Assembly (NCBI RefSeq): GCF_015207505.1 | Contig: NZ_JADEWT010000026.1 | Span: 1 to 61,057 of the forward strand | Origin: Tychonema sp. LEGE 06208 | Lineage (GTDB): Bacteria; Cyanobacteriota; Cyanobacteriia; Cyanobacteriales; Microcoleaceae | Length of the DNA: 61,057 nucleotides | Reading direction: 5' to 3' | Part shown: piece by piece, positions 15,574 to 25,660 of the stretch | How the letters are laid out: every line of letters begins with the position of its first letter | Position numbering within the stretch: position 1 is the first letter of the stretch | Translations under genes and position numbers: made by a program | Notes under the pieces: generated by a model | Seen by the model: only the letters and a program-made list of their open reading frames with translations | Database searches by the model: none | What the model was told of the DNA's origin: nothing

Positions 15574-17220
15574 ATGATAGACAATCTTTCCTTGCCCGAA
15601 TTGGTAGCCCAGATGTTCGTAGTGCGGGCTTCCGGCTGCTTGTTCGACCACCAAATTCGCTATCCCGAATGGGAACCAACGGCTAGCAAACTCCGCTATT
15701 ATCTGGAAAAGTTGGGCGTGGGCGGGGTGATTTTGGTGGGGGGAAGTGCTGCTGAGTTGGCGGTTCGATCGCACCAATTGCAGTCTTGGGCAAAATTTCC
15801 GCTGCTGCTGGCGGCTGATATTGAGGAAGGTGTCGGCCAGCGCTTCGCCGGGGCGACTTGGTTCGGGCCACCGATGGCTATTGCCGAAATTGCGCGGCAC
15901 GATGCAGCGGCGGCCGATCGCTATGCTGAACAAATGGGCGCTGTGACTGCGATCGAAGCTAGGGCGATCGGTCTTAATTGGATTCTCGCACCGGTGGTTG
16001 ATGTGAACAACAATCCCGACAATCCCGTGATTAACGTCCGCGCTTTTGGCGAAACGCCGGAAATTGTTGGCAAATTAGCCAGTGCTTTTATTCGCGGCGC
16101 AGGCGAACACCCGGTTTTGACAACAGCTAAGCATTTTCCCGGCCACGGAGATACGGCGGTTGATTCTCACTTGGAATTGCCGGTTTTGCCGCATTCGCCA
16201 GCGAGATTGACCGAGGTTGAGTTGCCTCCTTTTGTCCGGGCGATCGCCAGCGGAGTCGATGCTGTGATGAGCGCTCATTTGCTGATTCCGGCTTGGGATT
16301 CCGAGTTTCCTGCTACTCTTTCTCGCAAAATTTTGATCGGGAAGCTGCGAGAAGAGTTGGGATTTGAAGGTTTGATCGTGACTGATGCTTTGGTGATGGG
16401 CGCGATCGCCAATAAGTACGGCCATAACGAGGCTGCTGTTTTGGCGGCTGAGGCTGGTGCTGATATTTTGCTGATGCCGCTTGACCCGGAAGGGGCGATT
16501 TTGGCTGTCTGCGAAGCTGTCACTCAAGGACGGATTTCATTATCACAAATCAAGGAATCTGTCAAGCGAATTTGGCAGGCGAAAATTAAGGTAGGTTTGT
16601 CGATCGATCCCACAGCCACAAATCCTAAATTCGACCCCGCCCAGCCCCTCTTTGTTAAGGGGGAGAGTTCCGGCGACTTAGGTTTGCTGGCAAATCCCGA
16701 AGCAAGGGCAACGGCTGCCGATATTTTGCGAGATTCTTTAAAGTTTGGGGGAAATCTACCTTTAATAGCGAAAAAACCCTCAGAAAACCAGTTTTTGCGG
16801 AATTTGATTATTGTAGATGATGTTTTGGGTTGCGAGTTTTTGGGAAAACACACTCCGGCGATCGCCCGGCCCGAAGAGTTGGGTTACGAATTGCAACTAA
16901 TTGACGATCGCACAGGTGCGATCGCCCATAATTCAAGTTCAGAGCATTTTTCTCCGACACTGCTACAAATTTTTATTCGCGGTAATTGTTTCCGAGGCAG
17001 TGCCGATTTAACCCAAGCAGCTAGAGATTGGTTTAAGAAATTATTAAGCACCGGAGAACTGCAAGCTGTGCTAATTTACGGCAGTCCCTACGTTTTAGAG
17101 CAATTTTTACCACATTTGCCTCCCAGTATTCCTTATGTATTTTGTTTCGGGCAAATGCCGGCCGCGCAATCCCTCGCCTTAGAATTGCTGTTCGGTACTT
17201 ACCAAACGGGCAATAGTTGA
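15574..17220 (+). CDS. Glycoside hydrolase family 3, NagZ-like
   Basis: Family 3 glycosidase of 548 residues, most like cytosolic beta-N-acetylhexosaminidases (NagZ) involved in peptidoglycan recycling. The N-terminal TIM barrel carries the mobile acid/base loop KHFPGHGDTAVDSH (from residue 186) and the nucleophile in IVTDALVMG (Asp271). After residue 345 comes a C-terminal domain of about 200 residues, present in cyanobacterial members and not in the short NagZ of enterobacteria. No signal peptide, so probably cytosolic. Lies 77 bp after rbfA, perhaps co-transcribed. Confidence 0.88.
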   Translation: MIDNLSLPELVAQMFVVRASGCLFDHQIRYPEWEPTASKLRYYLEKLGVGGVILVGGSAAELAVRSHQLQSWAKFPLLLAADIEEGVGQRFAGATWFGPPMAIAEIARHDAAAADRYAEQMGAVTAIEARAIGLNWILAPVVDVNNNPDNPVINVRAFGETPEIVGKLASAFIRGAGEHPVLTTAKHFPGHGDTAVDSHLELPVLPHSPARLTEVELPPFVRAIASGVDAVMSAHLLIPAWDSEFPATLSRKILIGKLREELGFEGLIVTDALVMGAIANKYGHNEAAVLAAEAGADILLMPLDPEGAILAVCEAVTQGRISLSQIKESVKRIWQAKIKVGLSIDPTATNPKFDPAQPLFVKGESSGDLGLLANPEARATAADILRDSLKFGGNLPLIAKKPSENQFLRNLIIVDDVLGCEFLGKHTPAIARPEELGYELQLIDDRTGAIAHNSSSEHFSPTLLQIFIRGNCFRGSADLTQAARDWFKKLLSTGELQAVLIYGSPYVLEQFLPHLPPSIPYVFCFGQMPAAQSLALELLFGTYQTGNS

Positions 17221-17315
17221 ACAGTCGGACTCCTGAATATGTCCTTTGCAGGCTCAGCAATTGAATCGATATACCCGGTTTCTCGCCAGAAATTTGGCTG
17301 GCGGCCAAGCATTCA

Positions 17316-17355
17316 GCATTCACGAATCAGACACTGATGTCTGATTCGTGAATGC
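17316..17355. terminator. Perfect 18-bp hairpin after the GH3 gene
   Basis: GCATTCACGAATCAGACA (17316-17333) pairs perfectly with 17338-17355 around a CTGA loop, about 95 bp after the GH3 stop. No T-run follows, so it may be a processing or protective structure, or a repeat, rather than a terminator. The rest of 17221-17575 carries CCCGGTTTCT fragments and the promoter of the following gene. Confidence 0.5.
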
Positions 17356-17575
17356 AGCTTTGTAGCAAACCCGCCGCCTGTTAGCCTGGAACATCTGCTG
17401 CGTTTCAAAATCCGAAAATAGATCCGATGCTTACTCAGGATTCCTATAATCTTTTTTAATCAATCGGTCAAGAGTATATGTGTATACAGAAAAAAAATAA
17501 CTTACATATTCGGAAGTTTGGATTATATTATTACCAGGGACATAATTTTTTTTAGTAAAACCTTGAGGGCGCATC

Positions 17576-17809
17576 ATGATTAACTCAACTATTAACCAAC
17601 TTCACTACTCTTTAGATGTTATCCAAGATGAAGCGCGCCATCTCGTGCGTGAGGGCGTACTTAGCCGACAACAACCAATCTACACGCTTTGTCAGTTCAT
17701 CCCGCCCAGAGAGTGGTCTTGCGTCGAGGGAGAACTAGAAAAATGGGACTTCTTGCTGCGCGATCGCATCGGCGACCTGATCGGTTCTGAAAAATGGGAC
17801 AATGACTAA
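17576..17809 (+). CDS. DUF4327-like small cyanobacterial protein
   Basis: A 77-residue acidic protein resembling the cyanobacterial DUF4327 family: YSLDVIQDEARHLVREGVLSRQQPIYTLCQFIPPREWSCVEGELEKWDFLLRDRIGDLIG. No catalytic or membrane signature. Function unknown in the family. ATG 17576 follows TTGAGGGCGCATC, giving GAGGG as ribosome binding site. The AT-rich spacer upstream contains a short ATATGTGTATAC palindrome near 17477 that may belong to its promoter. Confidence 0.75.
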   Translation: MINSTINQLHYSLDVIQDEARHLVREGVLSRQQPIYTLCQFIPPREWSCVEGELEKWDFLLRDRIGDLIGSEKWDND

Positions 17810-17884
17810 AGTTTAGTTCCGTTAAATAAATTTGCAAGTAAGTTTGCAACTAAAATCCGGCGGTGTTAAAGAATTTTGAATTCT

Positions 17885-18289
17885 TTAATCCTGGGAATTT
17901 TCGGCGCGCAACTTTTCCAATTCAACCCTCAGCGCTGCCATCTGTGCAGTTAATTCTTGAATCTGTTTTACATCAGCCTGTCCAACCGACTCCGAAAAAG
18001 TGTCAGTTGCTGTATCGGATTGCTGGTGGGAGACGGATTCGTCGCTGCTTGCATTATCCTTCTCGCCCGGTGGGGAGAAAATTGTATCGACAAAATTCCG
18101 CGCTTCTTTCTCGGTCATTTCCCCTTTTTCCAGCAACTCATCCGCGAGAAGGCTCAAATCTGACTGGAGTTTGTCCAGATTTTCTTCTCGCTTTAAGGGA
18201 TCTTGCAAGGTCTCAATCAAAAAAGAAGTTGCACCTAAAGTCAGGTGAAATCCTGTTTGCAGGATTTGAGGCAGGTTGTCGGGATTCAT
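17885..18289 (-). CDS. Phasin-like coiled-coil protein
   Basis: A 134-residue protein resembling the uncharacterised cyanobacterial phasin-like family (related to polyhydroxyalkanoate-granule regulators). The N-terminal amphipathic helices (QILQTGFHLTLGATSFLIETLQDP) are followed by an acidic segment (ELLEKGEMTEKEARNFVDTIF), a low-complexity Ser/Asp linker (residues 78-103) and a C-terminal coiled coil (IQELTAQMAALRVELEKLRAEN). An overlapping 203-codon frame on the plus strand is its shadow. Function is inference from architecture. Confidence 0.65.
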   Translation of the reverse strand: MNPDNLPQILQTGFHLTLGATSFLIETLQDPLKREENLDKLQSDLSLLADELLEKGEMTEKEARNFVDTIFSPPGEKDNASSDESVSHQQSDTATDTFSESVGQADVKQIQELTAQMAALRVELEKLRAENSQD

Positions 18290-18512
18290 CTACAAATGCC
18301 ACTAGAAGGCGGTTGGGAGTTTTTGGTTCGCGAGTTACTCCCAATGGGGCGGGGTTGCCGCTTTTTGGGGGAATATCCGAAGTTATCGATCGCGATCGCC
18401 CGGAATCAGGAAATATCAGTTTCTCGGGGACGCTTTTTCCTTGCGAACATACTAACTTTACCATTACTCTGTAACTTGAGAAACGTCAAGTGTAAAGTTT
18501 TGTAATGAGCGA

Positions 18513-18654
18513 TATATAGCCTTTTTCAGAAAGATGAGGTACTATGCGGCATAGGGCATTGGCCCGCGCAGGGCATTGGCCCGCGCAGGGCATTGGCCCG
18601 CGCAGGGCATTGGCCCGCGCAGGGCTATCCTCACCACGCTTCATAACCGCTATA
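18513..18654. repeat. Paired-arm repeat element, copy 4, with 17-bp units
   Basis: Left arm TATATAGCCTTTTTCAGAA and GATGAGGTACTATG; right arm TCCTCACCACGCTTCATAAC and CGCTATAG. The core contains four perfect 17-bp units GGGCATTGGCCCGCGCA (18554-18621). The rest of the 18290-18838 gap contains paired AAACCCGGTTT palindromes and no gene. Confidence 0.85.
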
Positions 18655-18706
18655 GAACCCATTTGACATCTTTGAGTTTTTGGGTTGGGTGACGAGAAAT
18701 ATAGAG

Positions 18707-18771
18707 AGAAACCCGGTTTCTGAGCAAAATTTGCGCCGGGAACGAGAAATCTAGGAAGAAACCGGGTTTCT
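18707..18771. repeat. Paired AAACCCGGTTT palindromes
   Basis: AGAAACCCGGTTTCT (18707-18721) and AGAAACCGGGTTTCT (18757-18771) can each fold alone or pair with each other. They lie between the end of the phasin-like gene spacer and the ABC ATPase stop, 68 bp downstream of the latter (minus strand). Confidence 0.7.
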
Positions 18772-18838
18772 GAACTCAGCGTGATTCCGAGACAATCTAT
18801 GGAAGATTTGAGATTGTGAGATTTGAGGTTGAATCCAG

Positions 18839-19972
18839 TTAAGGATATAGCGCCTCGCCCGTGGAGGGGTCAAAGATAAATAGTCGATCGAAGTCAAGCT
18901 GTACCTTCAGCCGATCGCCCGGACGCAAGCGAACACTCGCAGGTACTTGCACCTGTATAGTAGTTTCAGCGTTCAACAAAGGCAAACTCGCCCGGACTAA
19001 AGTTTCTCGCCCCAGAGGTTCCACTACTTTTACCTCTACTTCCAGAGGGACTTTTTCTAAAGCCCAAAGATCGATTTTCAAATCATCTTTTTCTGTTGTT
19101 TGCGGCTTAAAAATTTCTATATTTTCTGGACGGATGCCTAAATCAAATCCTTGTCCTTCTCTAGGGTGCAATCTTTGTTCCAGTGAGGGCGGACAGGCTA
19201 AAGATTGATCTCCCAAAATAAAGGATTCGTTAGCATAAATTGCCGGCAAAATGTTCATGGCTGGATTGCCTAAAAATGTGGCAACCATGCGGTTAGCTGG
19301 TTTGGCATAAATGCTTTGCGGAGCTCCGATTTGTTGAATTTTACCCGCATTTAAAACTACAATTTTATCCGCTAAAGTCATCGCTTCCACTTGGTCGTGG
19401 GTGACGTAAACCGTGGTAATTCCCAGCCGTTGATGCAGTTGTTTGAGTTCGGCCCTAGTGTCATCTCGCAGTTGCGCGTCGAGGTTGGAAAGCGGTTCGT
19501 CTAAGAGAAATACTTGCGGTTCGCGGGCGATCGCCCTTCCGAGTGCTACCCGCTGTTGCTGTCCGCCCGATAGCTGTTTCGGCTTGCGGTTGAGGAGATG
19601 GTCGATCGAGAGCGATCGGGCTACAGTTTCGACACGTTCTTGAATTTTAGTCGAGTCAACATTCCGCATCCGCAATCCAAAAGCCAAATTTTCGGCGACA
19701 GTCATGTGGGGGTAAAGCGCGTAGTTTTGAAACACCATTGCGACATCCCGCTGTCTAGCCGGAATGTTGTTAACTAAATTATCTCCAATATAAAGATTAC
19801 CAGAAGTTGCAGTTTCTAAACCTGCGATCGTCCGCATAATTGTGGATTTTCCGCAGCCGGAAGGCCCGACTAATACCCAAAATTCCCCATCCGGGATTTT
19901 GAAAGTTATGTTGTCGATTGCGGTGACGTTTTGGTAGCGTCTGGTAATATTTTCTAAGCGAACGTTGGCCAT
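18839..19972 (-). CDS. MalK/UgpC-type ABC transporter ATPase
   Basis: ATPase subunit for a carbohydrate-type ABC importer (CUT1 family), 377 residues. Walker A GPSGCGKST at 36-44, Q-loop in VFQNYALYPHMTV, signature LSGGQQQRVALGRA and Walker B VFLLDEPLSNLD are intact, with the switch His in VTHDQVEAM. The C-terminal third is the TOBE/MOP regulatory domain (PENIEIFKP ... RPGDRLKVQLDFDRLFIFDP). No permease or binding protein is adjacent, so it probably serves systems encoded elsewhere, as is usual for such orphan ATPases. Located on the cytosolic face of the membrane. Confidence 0.92.
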   Translation of the reverse strand: MANVRLENITRRYQNVTAIDNITFKIPDGEFWVLVGPSGCGKSTIMRTIAGLETATSGNLYIGDNLVNNIPARQRDVAMVFQNYALYPHMTVAENLAFGLRMRNVDSTKIQERVETVARSLSIDHLLNRKPKQLSGGQQQRVALGRAIAREPQVFLLDEPLSNLDAQLRDDTRAELKQLHQRLGITTVYVTHDQVEAMTLADKIVVLNAGKIQQIGAPQSIYAKPANRMVATFLGNPAMNILPAIYANESFILGDQSLACPPSLEQRLHPREGQGFDLGIRPENIEIFKPQTTEKDDLKIDLWALEKVPLEVEVKVVEPLGRETLVRASLPLLNAETTIQVQVPASVRLRPGDRLKVQLDFDRLFIFDPSTGEALYP

Positions 19973-20013
19973 TTGTTAGTAGTTATTGGTTATTAGTTAT
20001 TGGTTGTTAATTT

Positions 20014-20525
20014 TTACTTTTTGTATTCATAAAGCTTGGTTAATCCTAAAACTTTGCGGTCTAATTCTTCAACGAGCGGCGTTAACTCAGCTTGGCGGAA
20101 TGCTTCTACTAACGAACGATAATACCAGAGAGAACCTTCTTTTTTGCCTTTGAAGCGTTCCCAAACAGTATCGCCTAATTGACTGACGGGAATATTTCAG
20201 GATCGATCGCACATTATAAAGTTTATCAGCCGCCGAGACCAATTTGACCGAGCTAGAAGCTATAAGAATGCGATCGCTGTCACAGTATCGCCAAACCGGC
20301 GGCGGATGGCTTCGCGGGTGGTGGGGCCGCCTCCATCTGCGATCGCATCGTGAAGCAAAGCTGCGATGCGATCGGCTCATCTTCAGAAGCCCCATATTCT
20401 AAAGCTATACTAGCAGTACCTAACAAATGGGCAATATACCGAACGCCGGAACCTTTGCGGATTTGAGTTGCGTGCAATTCGGCGGCATAGATCGGGGCTT
20501 CAGAAAAACGGTTTGAGAGTATCAT
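20014..20525 (-). pseudogene. HD-domain phosphohydrolase, broken
   Basis: Remnant of an HD-domain protein (RelA/SpoT-hydrolase-like). The start MILSNRFSEAPIYAAELHATQIRKGSGVRYIAHLLGTASIALEYGA is intact in style, but the frame breaks at a 5-bp tandem duplication (TGCGA TGCGA, 20362-20371); removing one unit restores ALLHDAIADGGGPTTREAIRRRFGDTV, including the His-Asp pair. An internal stretch is missing before LVSAADKLYNVRSIL, and a 4-bp duplication (TGAC TGAC, 20180-20187) breaks the frame again before WERFKGKKEG. The last codons end LTKLYEYKK at TAA 20014. It faces the Uma2 pseudogene. Confidence 0.85.
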
Positions 20526-20590
20526 TGCAATAGAGTATTTGTTGAGTCAAAGTATTGACGTGAATGTTTGAGTAAAGCGACGCAATCACG

Positions 20591-21193
20591 ATGACAACTA
20601 CTTTAATCTTATCAAAAAAACCTCAAAATGACTCCGAAAATTTTACGAAAATACAATCGCAAAACATTATATCTTTAGAAGAATCTTTCGTCAACCCGCC
20701 GGAGAGAATAAAGTGAATTGACGGTAATTTAGTGGAGAAAACAGGCATGAAATTTAAACAGGGTTTAGCTCAATCTAAATTAGCCCGTTACTGGAGAATT
20801 AACAAAGACTCCAACGGACAGGGAGGAGAATTTTTTACAGAAACACTTTGCCGAACTGCCAAACAACACCGCCGTCACGATGTCGCTTACATCACTCCCG
20901 AACTGCTCCCACCATCAGGCAATTTTACAGCATTTTCCCAAAGTTTTCCCCTGATAGCAGAAGTTGCTTCGCCGGAAAACAGCGGCGAAGACTTATTTAC
21001 GAAAGCTCAGGAATATTTGGAATCTGGCTGTCAGAAAGTCTGGCTGCTATTTCCTGAAGCGAGATTAGTATTTGTGAATGCAGCAGGTCAAGGCTGGCGT
21101 TTATTTAATGCGAATGAAGTTGTTAATACCCAGATTATACTTCCAGGTTTTAGCATCGCAGTTAGCGAATTATTGGCAATAATAATTTGTTAG
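20591..21193 (+). pseudogene. Uma2-family nuclease gene with an in-frame TGA
   Basis: Uma2 (DUF820) PD-(D/E)XK-fold proteins are abundant in cyanobacteria and of uncertain role. From ATG 20591 the frame reads for 200 codons except for one TGA at 20714-20716 (codon 42), in PPERIK-stop-IDGNLVEKTG, where the family has Trp. Downstream are the family hallmarks RHDVAYITPE, EVASPENSGEDLFTKAQEYLESG and VWLLFPEARLVFV. Re-initiation at ATG 20747 (after GGAG) could give a 148-residue piece without the N-terminal strand. Otherwise well preserved, so inactivation looks recent. Confidence 0.8.
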
Positions 21194-21269
21194 AATAAAT
21201 TATTATTGTCCTCAAAAAAAATAGAAATTTTCTACTAACGGAGCGGAGCCAATGACCGTCTCTGGGCCA

Positions 21270-21428
21270 CTATAACGGTTCTCAAGCGTGGTGAGGTATG
21301 CCCTGCGCGGGCCAATCCCTCCGCTTCGCTCCGCCCAATGCCCTGTTTGCCCTGTTTGCCCAATGCCCTGCGCGGGCCAATGCCCAATGCCGGATAGTAG
21401 CTCATCTTTCTGAGAAAGCCTATATATA
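21270..21428. repeat. Paired-arm repeat element, copy 5
   Basis: Left arm CTATAACGGTTCTCAAGCG and GTGAGGTATGCCC; right arm TAGCTCATCTTTCTGAG and AAAGCCTATATATA. The core mixes CCCTGCGCGGGCCAAT, CCCTGTTTG and CCCAATG units and the CCTCCGCTTCGC block also found in copy 1. It ends 18 bp before the start of the hybrid kinase, so it may sit in its leader. Confidence 0.8.
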
Positions 21429-21446
21429 TTTACTCTGTGGAAAATT

Positions 21447-24254
21447 ATGCTCTCTAAATCCCCAATTGCTACTCCAGCCTTTAGAAAGGTTTCCCTGCGA
21501 AGCTGTCTGGTTGTTCCCTTTGTCGTACAAATTTTCGCGGTGGTAGGATTGACAGGGTATCTGTCGCTGCGAAACGGACAAACAGCAGTGAATGAACTAG
21601 CGACTAAGTTGCAAAGGGAGGTGAGTAACCGTGTAGATCGACACCTCGACAGCTATGCGGCTGCAACCCGCAATTTGACTCAAATTAACGGCGAGCAAAT
21701 TGACTTGGGATTGTTGAACTTACAGGATGCCGATCGCCTCGCTCAATTCTTTGCAAAGCAGGTAAAAACCTACAACGTTGGCTATATCCTCTACGGTTCT
21801 AAAACGGGGGACTTTATCGCATCGGGATATTACCGCGAGTCAACCATTCTCAACCACGGCAATCCTGAGATTAGCCTGGTTTTACCTAAGCGCTACGGCA
21901 ATCCTGATTTGTACAACTACATGACGAATGACCGAAGCCAGCCAACTAAAATGTTTGAAACCACCAAAGCGTATCAGTTCCAGAAGGAAGGCTGGTACGC
22001 TAAAGGTGCCGAGACTGGCAAGCCTGGGTGGAGCGAAATCTATCAATGGGAGACTAATAACTACCCGCTGTCGATCGCCACGAGTCGCCCCATTTATGAC
22101 AAGAATAATCAGTTGATCGGCAGTGTGGGAGTGGAACAGCGCCTTTCACAAATTAGTGACTTTTTACGTGAAATTAATGTTAGTAAATCCAGCAAAGTGT
22201 TCATTCTCGAACGCAACGGATTACTCGTTGCCACCTCTAGCGATGCGCCCGTATTTTCGGTGACAAACGGCAAACCTCAGCGACTGCGAGGTTTTGAGAG
22301 TCAGGACGTTTTAATTCAAGCTACGTCGAAGCATCTAGGCGATCGCTTCGGCGATCTCAAAAGCATTAAAACTGTTCAGCAGCTAGACTTTCGACTCCAG
22401 AGTCAGCGGGAGTTTGTTCAAGTAACTCCCTGGCAGGATGAATGGGGATTGGACTGGCTGGTAGTCGTCGCCATGCCCGAATCAGATTTTATGGGACGAA
22501 TTAATGCCAACACAGTCAACAGGATTTGGCTGTGCTTGGGCGCATTAGGATTAGCAACGGTTTTGGGTATCTACACCTCGCGCTGGATTGCTAGACCAAT
22601 TTTGCAGATCGGTAAGGCATCGTCGGCGATCGCCGAAGGAAAACTTGACCAAAACGTCGCAGCCTCTGGTGTTAAAGAACTGGATGTGCTTGCTCAATCC
22701 TTTAACCGCATGGCGCAGCAATTGCGCGATTCCTTCACCGCCCTAGAGCAAACTAACCAACAGCTAGAACAGCGAGTTGAACAACGCACCGCCGAACTCC
22801 AGTCTGCAAAACAAGTAGCAGATAATGCCAACAAAGCAAAGAGTGAATTTCTTGCCAACATGAGCCACGAACTCCGCACTCCCCTCAACGGTATTTTGGG
22901 CTACGCTCAAATCCTCCAACGCAGCACCGCGTTGCCAGCGAAAGAACGTCATGGGGTAGAAATCATGCACCAGTGCGGAAATCATTTGCTGGGGCTGATC
23001 GAAGATGTGTTGGACTTGTCCAAAATTGAAGCGGGCAAACTAGAACTTACACCTCAAGCGATTCACTTTCCCTCATTCCTTCAAGGTGTCGCTGAAATCT
23101 GTCGCATTCGTGCTGACCAAAAAAACATTAATTTCGTTTACGATCCCGATCCCCAGTTGCCTGAAGGGATGTTTGTTGATGCAAAACGGCTGCGCCAAGT
23201 ATTGCTCAATTTGCTAGGAAATGCGATTAAATTCACCGACCAAGGTTATGTTAAGCTTAAGGTTAACGTCATTGATAATCATGCCAATCCGTCCGCTCCC
23301 AGAATCGGATTTCAAGTCGAAGATACCGGTTTGGGAATTGCACCTGAGCAATTGGATAAAATTTTTCAGGCTTTTGAACAAGTTGGCGATCGCCAGCGCC
23401 AATCCGAGGGTACCGGTTTAGGACTGGCGATCGCTCAAAGAATTGTCCAACTCATGAACGGACAAATCCAAGTTAAAAGCCAACCCGGAGTTGGTAGTAA
23501 TTTCTTTTTTGAGGTGGAACTGGCGATCGCTACCGATTGGGCACAGCAAAACTCGATCGCAACTGGAAAACAAATTATTGGTTATGAAGGAGAACGACGC
23601 AGTATTCTGGTAGTAGACGATCGTTGGGAAAACCGAGCCGTTCTCGTCAACTTGCTAGAGCCACTTGGATTCCTGCTGACTGAGGCCGACAATGGACTTG
23701 AAGCATTGAAAAAAATTCGACAGTCTCCACCAGATTTAGCGATTACAGACTTGATGATGCCAGTCATGAACGGCTTTGAACTGCTCGAACAAATTCGCAG
23801 CGAACATAATTTGCGACACCAGAAGATTATTGTCTCTTCTGCATCGGTGGCACCAGCAGACCGACAGATGAGTTTAGATGCAGGGGGAAATGATTTCCTC
23901 GACAAACCAGTGAATGTCAGTGAATTATTCAACCTTTTAGCCACTCATTTAGAATTAAATTGGAAATATGAAATTCAAGTATCCAACGAGTCTAAAGCAT
24001 CCACTTTGACGACTACTTTAGAAAAGCCAGAAATAATAATAATTCCTGACATTGTACAGATAAATGAATTGCTAAATCTGGCAAACAAAGGCAACTTAAA
24101 ACGGCTGCGAGAATACACAGAGCATCTTGCTCAATCCAACCCTCATTACGCTGGTTTTGCCTCACAAATTATTAATCTTGCTAAGCAATTTAAAGCCGAA
24201 GAAATTGAAGAATTGCTGAAACAATACCTGACAGAGGAGAAAACAGATGTCTAG
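21447..24254 (+). CDS. Membrane hybrid histidine kinase (Cache-HAMP-HisKA-HATPase-REC)
   Basis: A 935-residue sensor kinase. TM1 near 17-40, an extracytoplasmic dCache-type sensor (about 45-355), TM2 near 357-377, HAMP, then HisKA with phospho-acceptor His474 in [15 protein letters not shown], HATPase_c (N box [30 protein letters not shown]) and a receiver domain with acceptor Asp768 ([12 protein letters not shown]). A helical C-terminal tail (about 870-935) follows. It overlaps the next gene by 8 nt, so the two form a translationally coupled phosphorelay. Ligand unknown. Confidence 0.93.
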   Translation: MLSKSPIATPAFRKVSLRSCLVVPFVVQIFAVVGLTGYLSLRNGQTAVNELATKLQREVSNRVDRHLDSYAAATRNLTQINGEQIDLGLLNLQDADRLAQFFAKQVKTYNVGYILYGSKTGDFIASGYYRESTILNHGNPEISLVLPKRYGNPDLYNYMTNDRSQPTKMFETTKAYQFQKEGWYAKGAETGKPGWSEIYQWETNNYPLSIATSRPIYDKNNQLIGSVGVEQRLSQISDFLREINVSKSSKVFILERNGLLVATSSDAPVFSVTNGKPQRLRGFESQDVLIQATSKHLGDRFGDLKSIKTVQQLDFRLQSQREFVQVTPWQDEWGLDWLVVVAMPESDFMGRINANTVNRIWLCLGALGLATVLGIYTSRWIARPILQIGKASSAIAEGKLDQNVAASGVKELDVLAQSFNRMAQQLRDSFTALEQTNQQLEQRVEQRTAELQSAKQVADNANKAKSEFLANMSHELRTPLNGILGYAQILQRSTALPAKERHGVEIMHQCGNHLLGLIEDVLDLSKIEAGKLELTPQAIHFPSFLQGVAEICRIRADQKNINFVYDPDPQLPEGMFVDAKRLRQVLLNLLGNAIKFTDQGYVKLKVNVIDNHANPSAPRIGFQVEDTGLGIAPEQLDKIFQAFEQVGDRQRQSEGTGLGLAIAQRIVQLMNGQIQVKSQPGVGSNFFFEVELAIATDWAQQNSIATGKQIIGYEGERRSILVVDDRWENRAVLVNLLEPLGFLLTEADNGLEALKKIRQSPPDLAITDLMMPVMNGFELLEQIRSEHNLRHQKIIVSSASVAPADRQMSLDAGGNDFLDKPVNVSELFNLLATHLELNWKYEIQVSNESKASTLTTTLEKPEIIIIPDIVQINELLNLANKGNLKRLREYTEHLAQSNPHYAGFASQIINLAKQFKAEEIEELLKQYLTEEKTDV

Positions 24255-25584
24255 TCCAGAATTAATTCTGGTGGTGGATGATACCCCTGCGAACTTAGAA
24301 GTAGTTTGTGAAACCTTAAGTGATGCGGGATATGAAGTAGCAACCGCGATCGACGGCGATCGCGCTCTGAAGCGAGTCCGAGCTTATCCTCCCGATTTGA
24401 TCTTGCTTGATGTTCAAATGCCAGGAATTGACGGCTTTGAAACCTGCCAGCGTCTGAAGGCAGATCCCGCAACAGCCAGCATTCCTATCATTTTTATGAC
24501 CGCTCTCTCCGATGCTGAGAGTAAGTTGAAAGGATTTGCATTAGGTGCTGTGGACTACATCACCAAACCCTTTCAAGAAATTGAGGTGTTAGCACGGGTG
24601 AAAACTCATTTGCAGCTACGGCAGTTAACCAAAAATCTAGAACAGCGTGTAGCTGAAAAAACCGCTGATTTAGAAGCCGCACTCACACAACTCCAACAAT
24701 CTCAAATTCAGTTAATCAACAGCGAGAAAATGTCTGTTTTGGGTAATTTAGTGGCGGGTGTCGCACACGAAATTAATAACCCGCTCGGCTTTCTGGTTGG
24801 CAATCTCAAACCTGCTAAAGACTATATTAAAGATTTATTTCAACTGATCGATTTATACCAGCAAGAACTATCTCATCCGAGTGCAAAACTACAGGAAGTA
24901 GTGGAGGAAATAGACTTGGAATACTTGCAAGAAGATTTACCTAAGTTGATGGATTCGATGGAACAAGGAGTCGCTCGTATTTGCACGATCAGCACCAGTT
25001 TAAGAACCTTCTCGCGTTCTGATTGCGATCGCCCTATTTTTTTCGATATCCACGAGGGCATTGACAGCACGCTCTTGATTCTCAAGCATCGCCTCAAAGC
25101 CAATGAATCTCGCCCGGAAATTAAAGTCATCACAGACTATGGTGATTTACCAAAAGTAGAATGCTTTGCGGGACAGTTGAATCAGGTATTTATGAATCTG
25201 TTGGCAAATGCGATCGATGCCGTTGAGGAATCAAATCAAGGATGCAGTTTTGCTCAGATCAAAGCCAACCACAACCAAATTACTGTCAAAACCCAATTGT
25301 CGGAAGATCGGGTGGCGATCCGAATTCAAGATAATGGGATTGGCATGACTCCTGATGTGAAGCAAAAAATTTTCGATCATCTGTTTACAACCAAAGCCGT
25401 GGGCCAAGGAACAGGGCTAGGATTGGCGATCGCCCGTCAAATCGTAGTCCAGAAACACTCTGGAACTTTAGAAGTCAACTCAAATTTAGGTGAAGGTACA
25501 GAGTTTGTGATTTCAATTCCGGTGAAGGATCTCGCTGTAAAAGACTTTCAGCAAACGAGCTGTGTTGGGGCAGCATACAGATGA
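24247..25584 (+). CDS. Receiver-histidine kinase
   Basis: A 445-residue soluble two-component protein: N-terminal receiver domain with phospho-acceptor Asp55 in [10 protein letters not shown], a coiled-coil linker (about 125-165), HisKA-like helix with His174 in [12 protein letters not shown], and HATPase_c ([37 protein letters not shown]). Likely receives phosphate from the upstream hybrid kinase, whose stop lies within this gene's start. The C-terminal 15 residues ([11 protein letters not shown]) look like a run-on into the following relic. Downstream lies a decayed piece of another kinase. Confidence 0.92.
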   Translation: MSSPELILVVDDTPANLEVVCETLSDAGYEVATAIDGDRALKRVRAYPPDLILLDVQMPGIDGFETCQRLKADPATASIPIIFMTALSDAESKLKGFALGAVDYITKPFQEIEVLARVKTHLQLRQLTKNLEQRVAEKTADLEAALTQLQQSQIQLINSEKMSVLGNLVAGVAHEINNPLGFLVGNLKPAKDYIKDLFQLIDLYQQELSHPSAKLQEVVEEIDLEYLQEDLPKLMDSMEQGVARICTISTSLRTFSRSDCDRPIFFDIHEGIDSTLLILKHRLKANESRPEIKVITDYGDLPKVECFAGQLNQVFMNLLANAIDAVEESNQGCSFAQIKANHNQITVKTQLSEDRVAIRIQDNGIGMTPDVKQKIFDHLFTTKAVGQGTGLGLAIARQIVVQKHSGTLEVNSNLGEGTEFVISIPVKDLAVKDFQQTSCVGAAYR

Positions 25585-25660
25585 TTGGTGATGTCCCAAA
25601 GGCGATCGGCCCCCGCACAAACTCAACTGTTGTTAACCGAAAAATCCCAGTATGGTCAAT

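Noticed and set aside
15493..15933. 146-codon minus-strand frame opposite the GH3 gene
   Set aside because: Shadow of the glycosidase frame, partly from AACTGAC repeats (WRLSVVS units).
17863..18474. 203-codon plus-strand frame opposite the phasin-like gene
   Set aside because: Composition is Cys/Arg/Pro-rich noise; the minus-strand frame has a coherent helix-linker-coiled-coil architecture.
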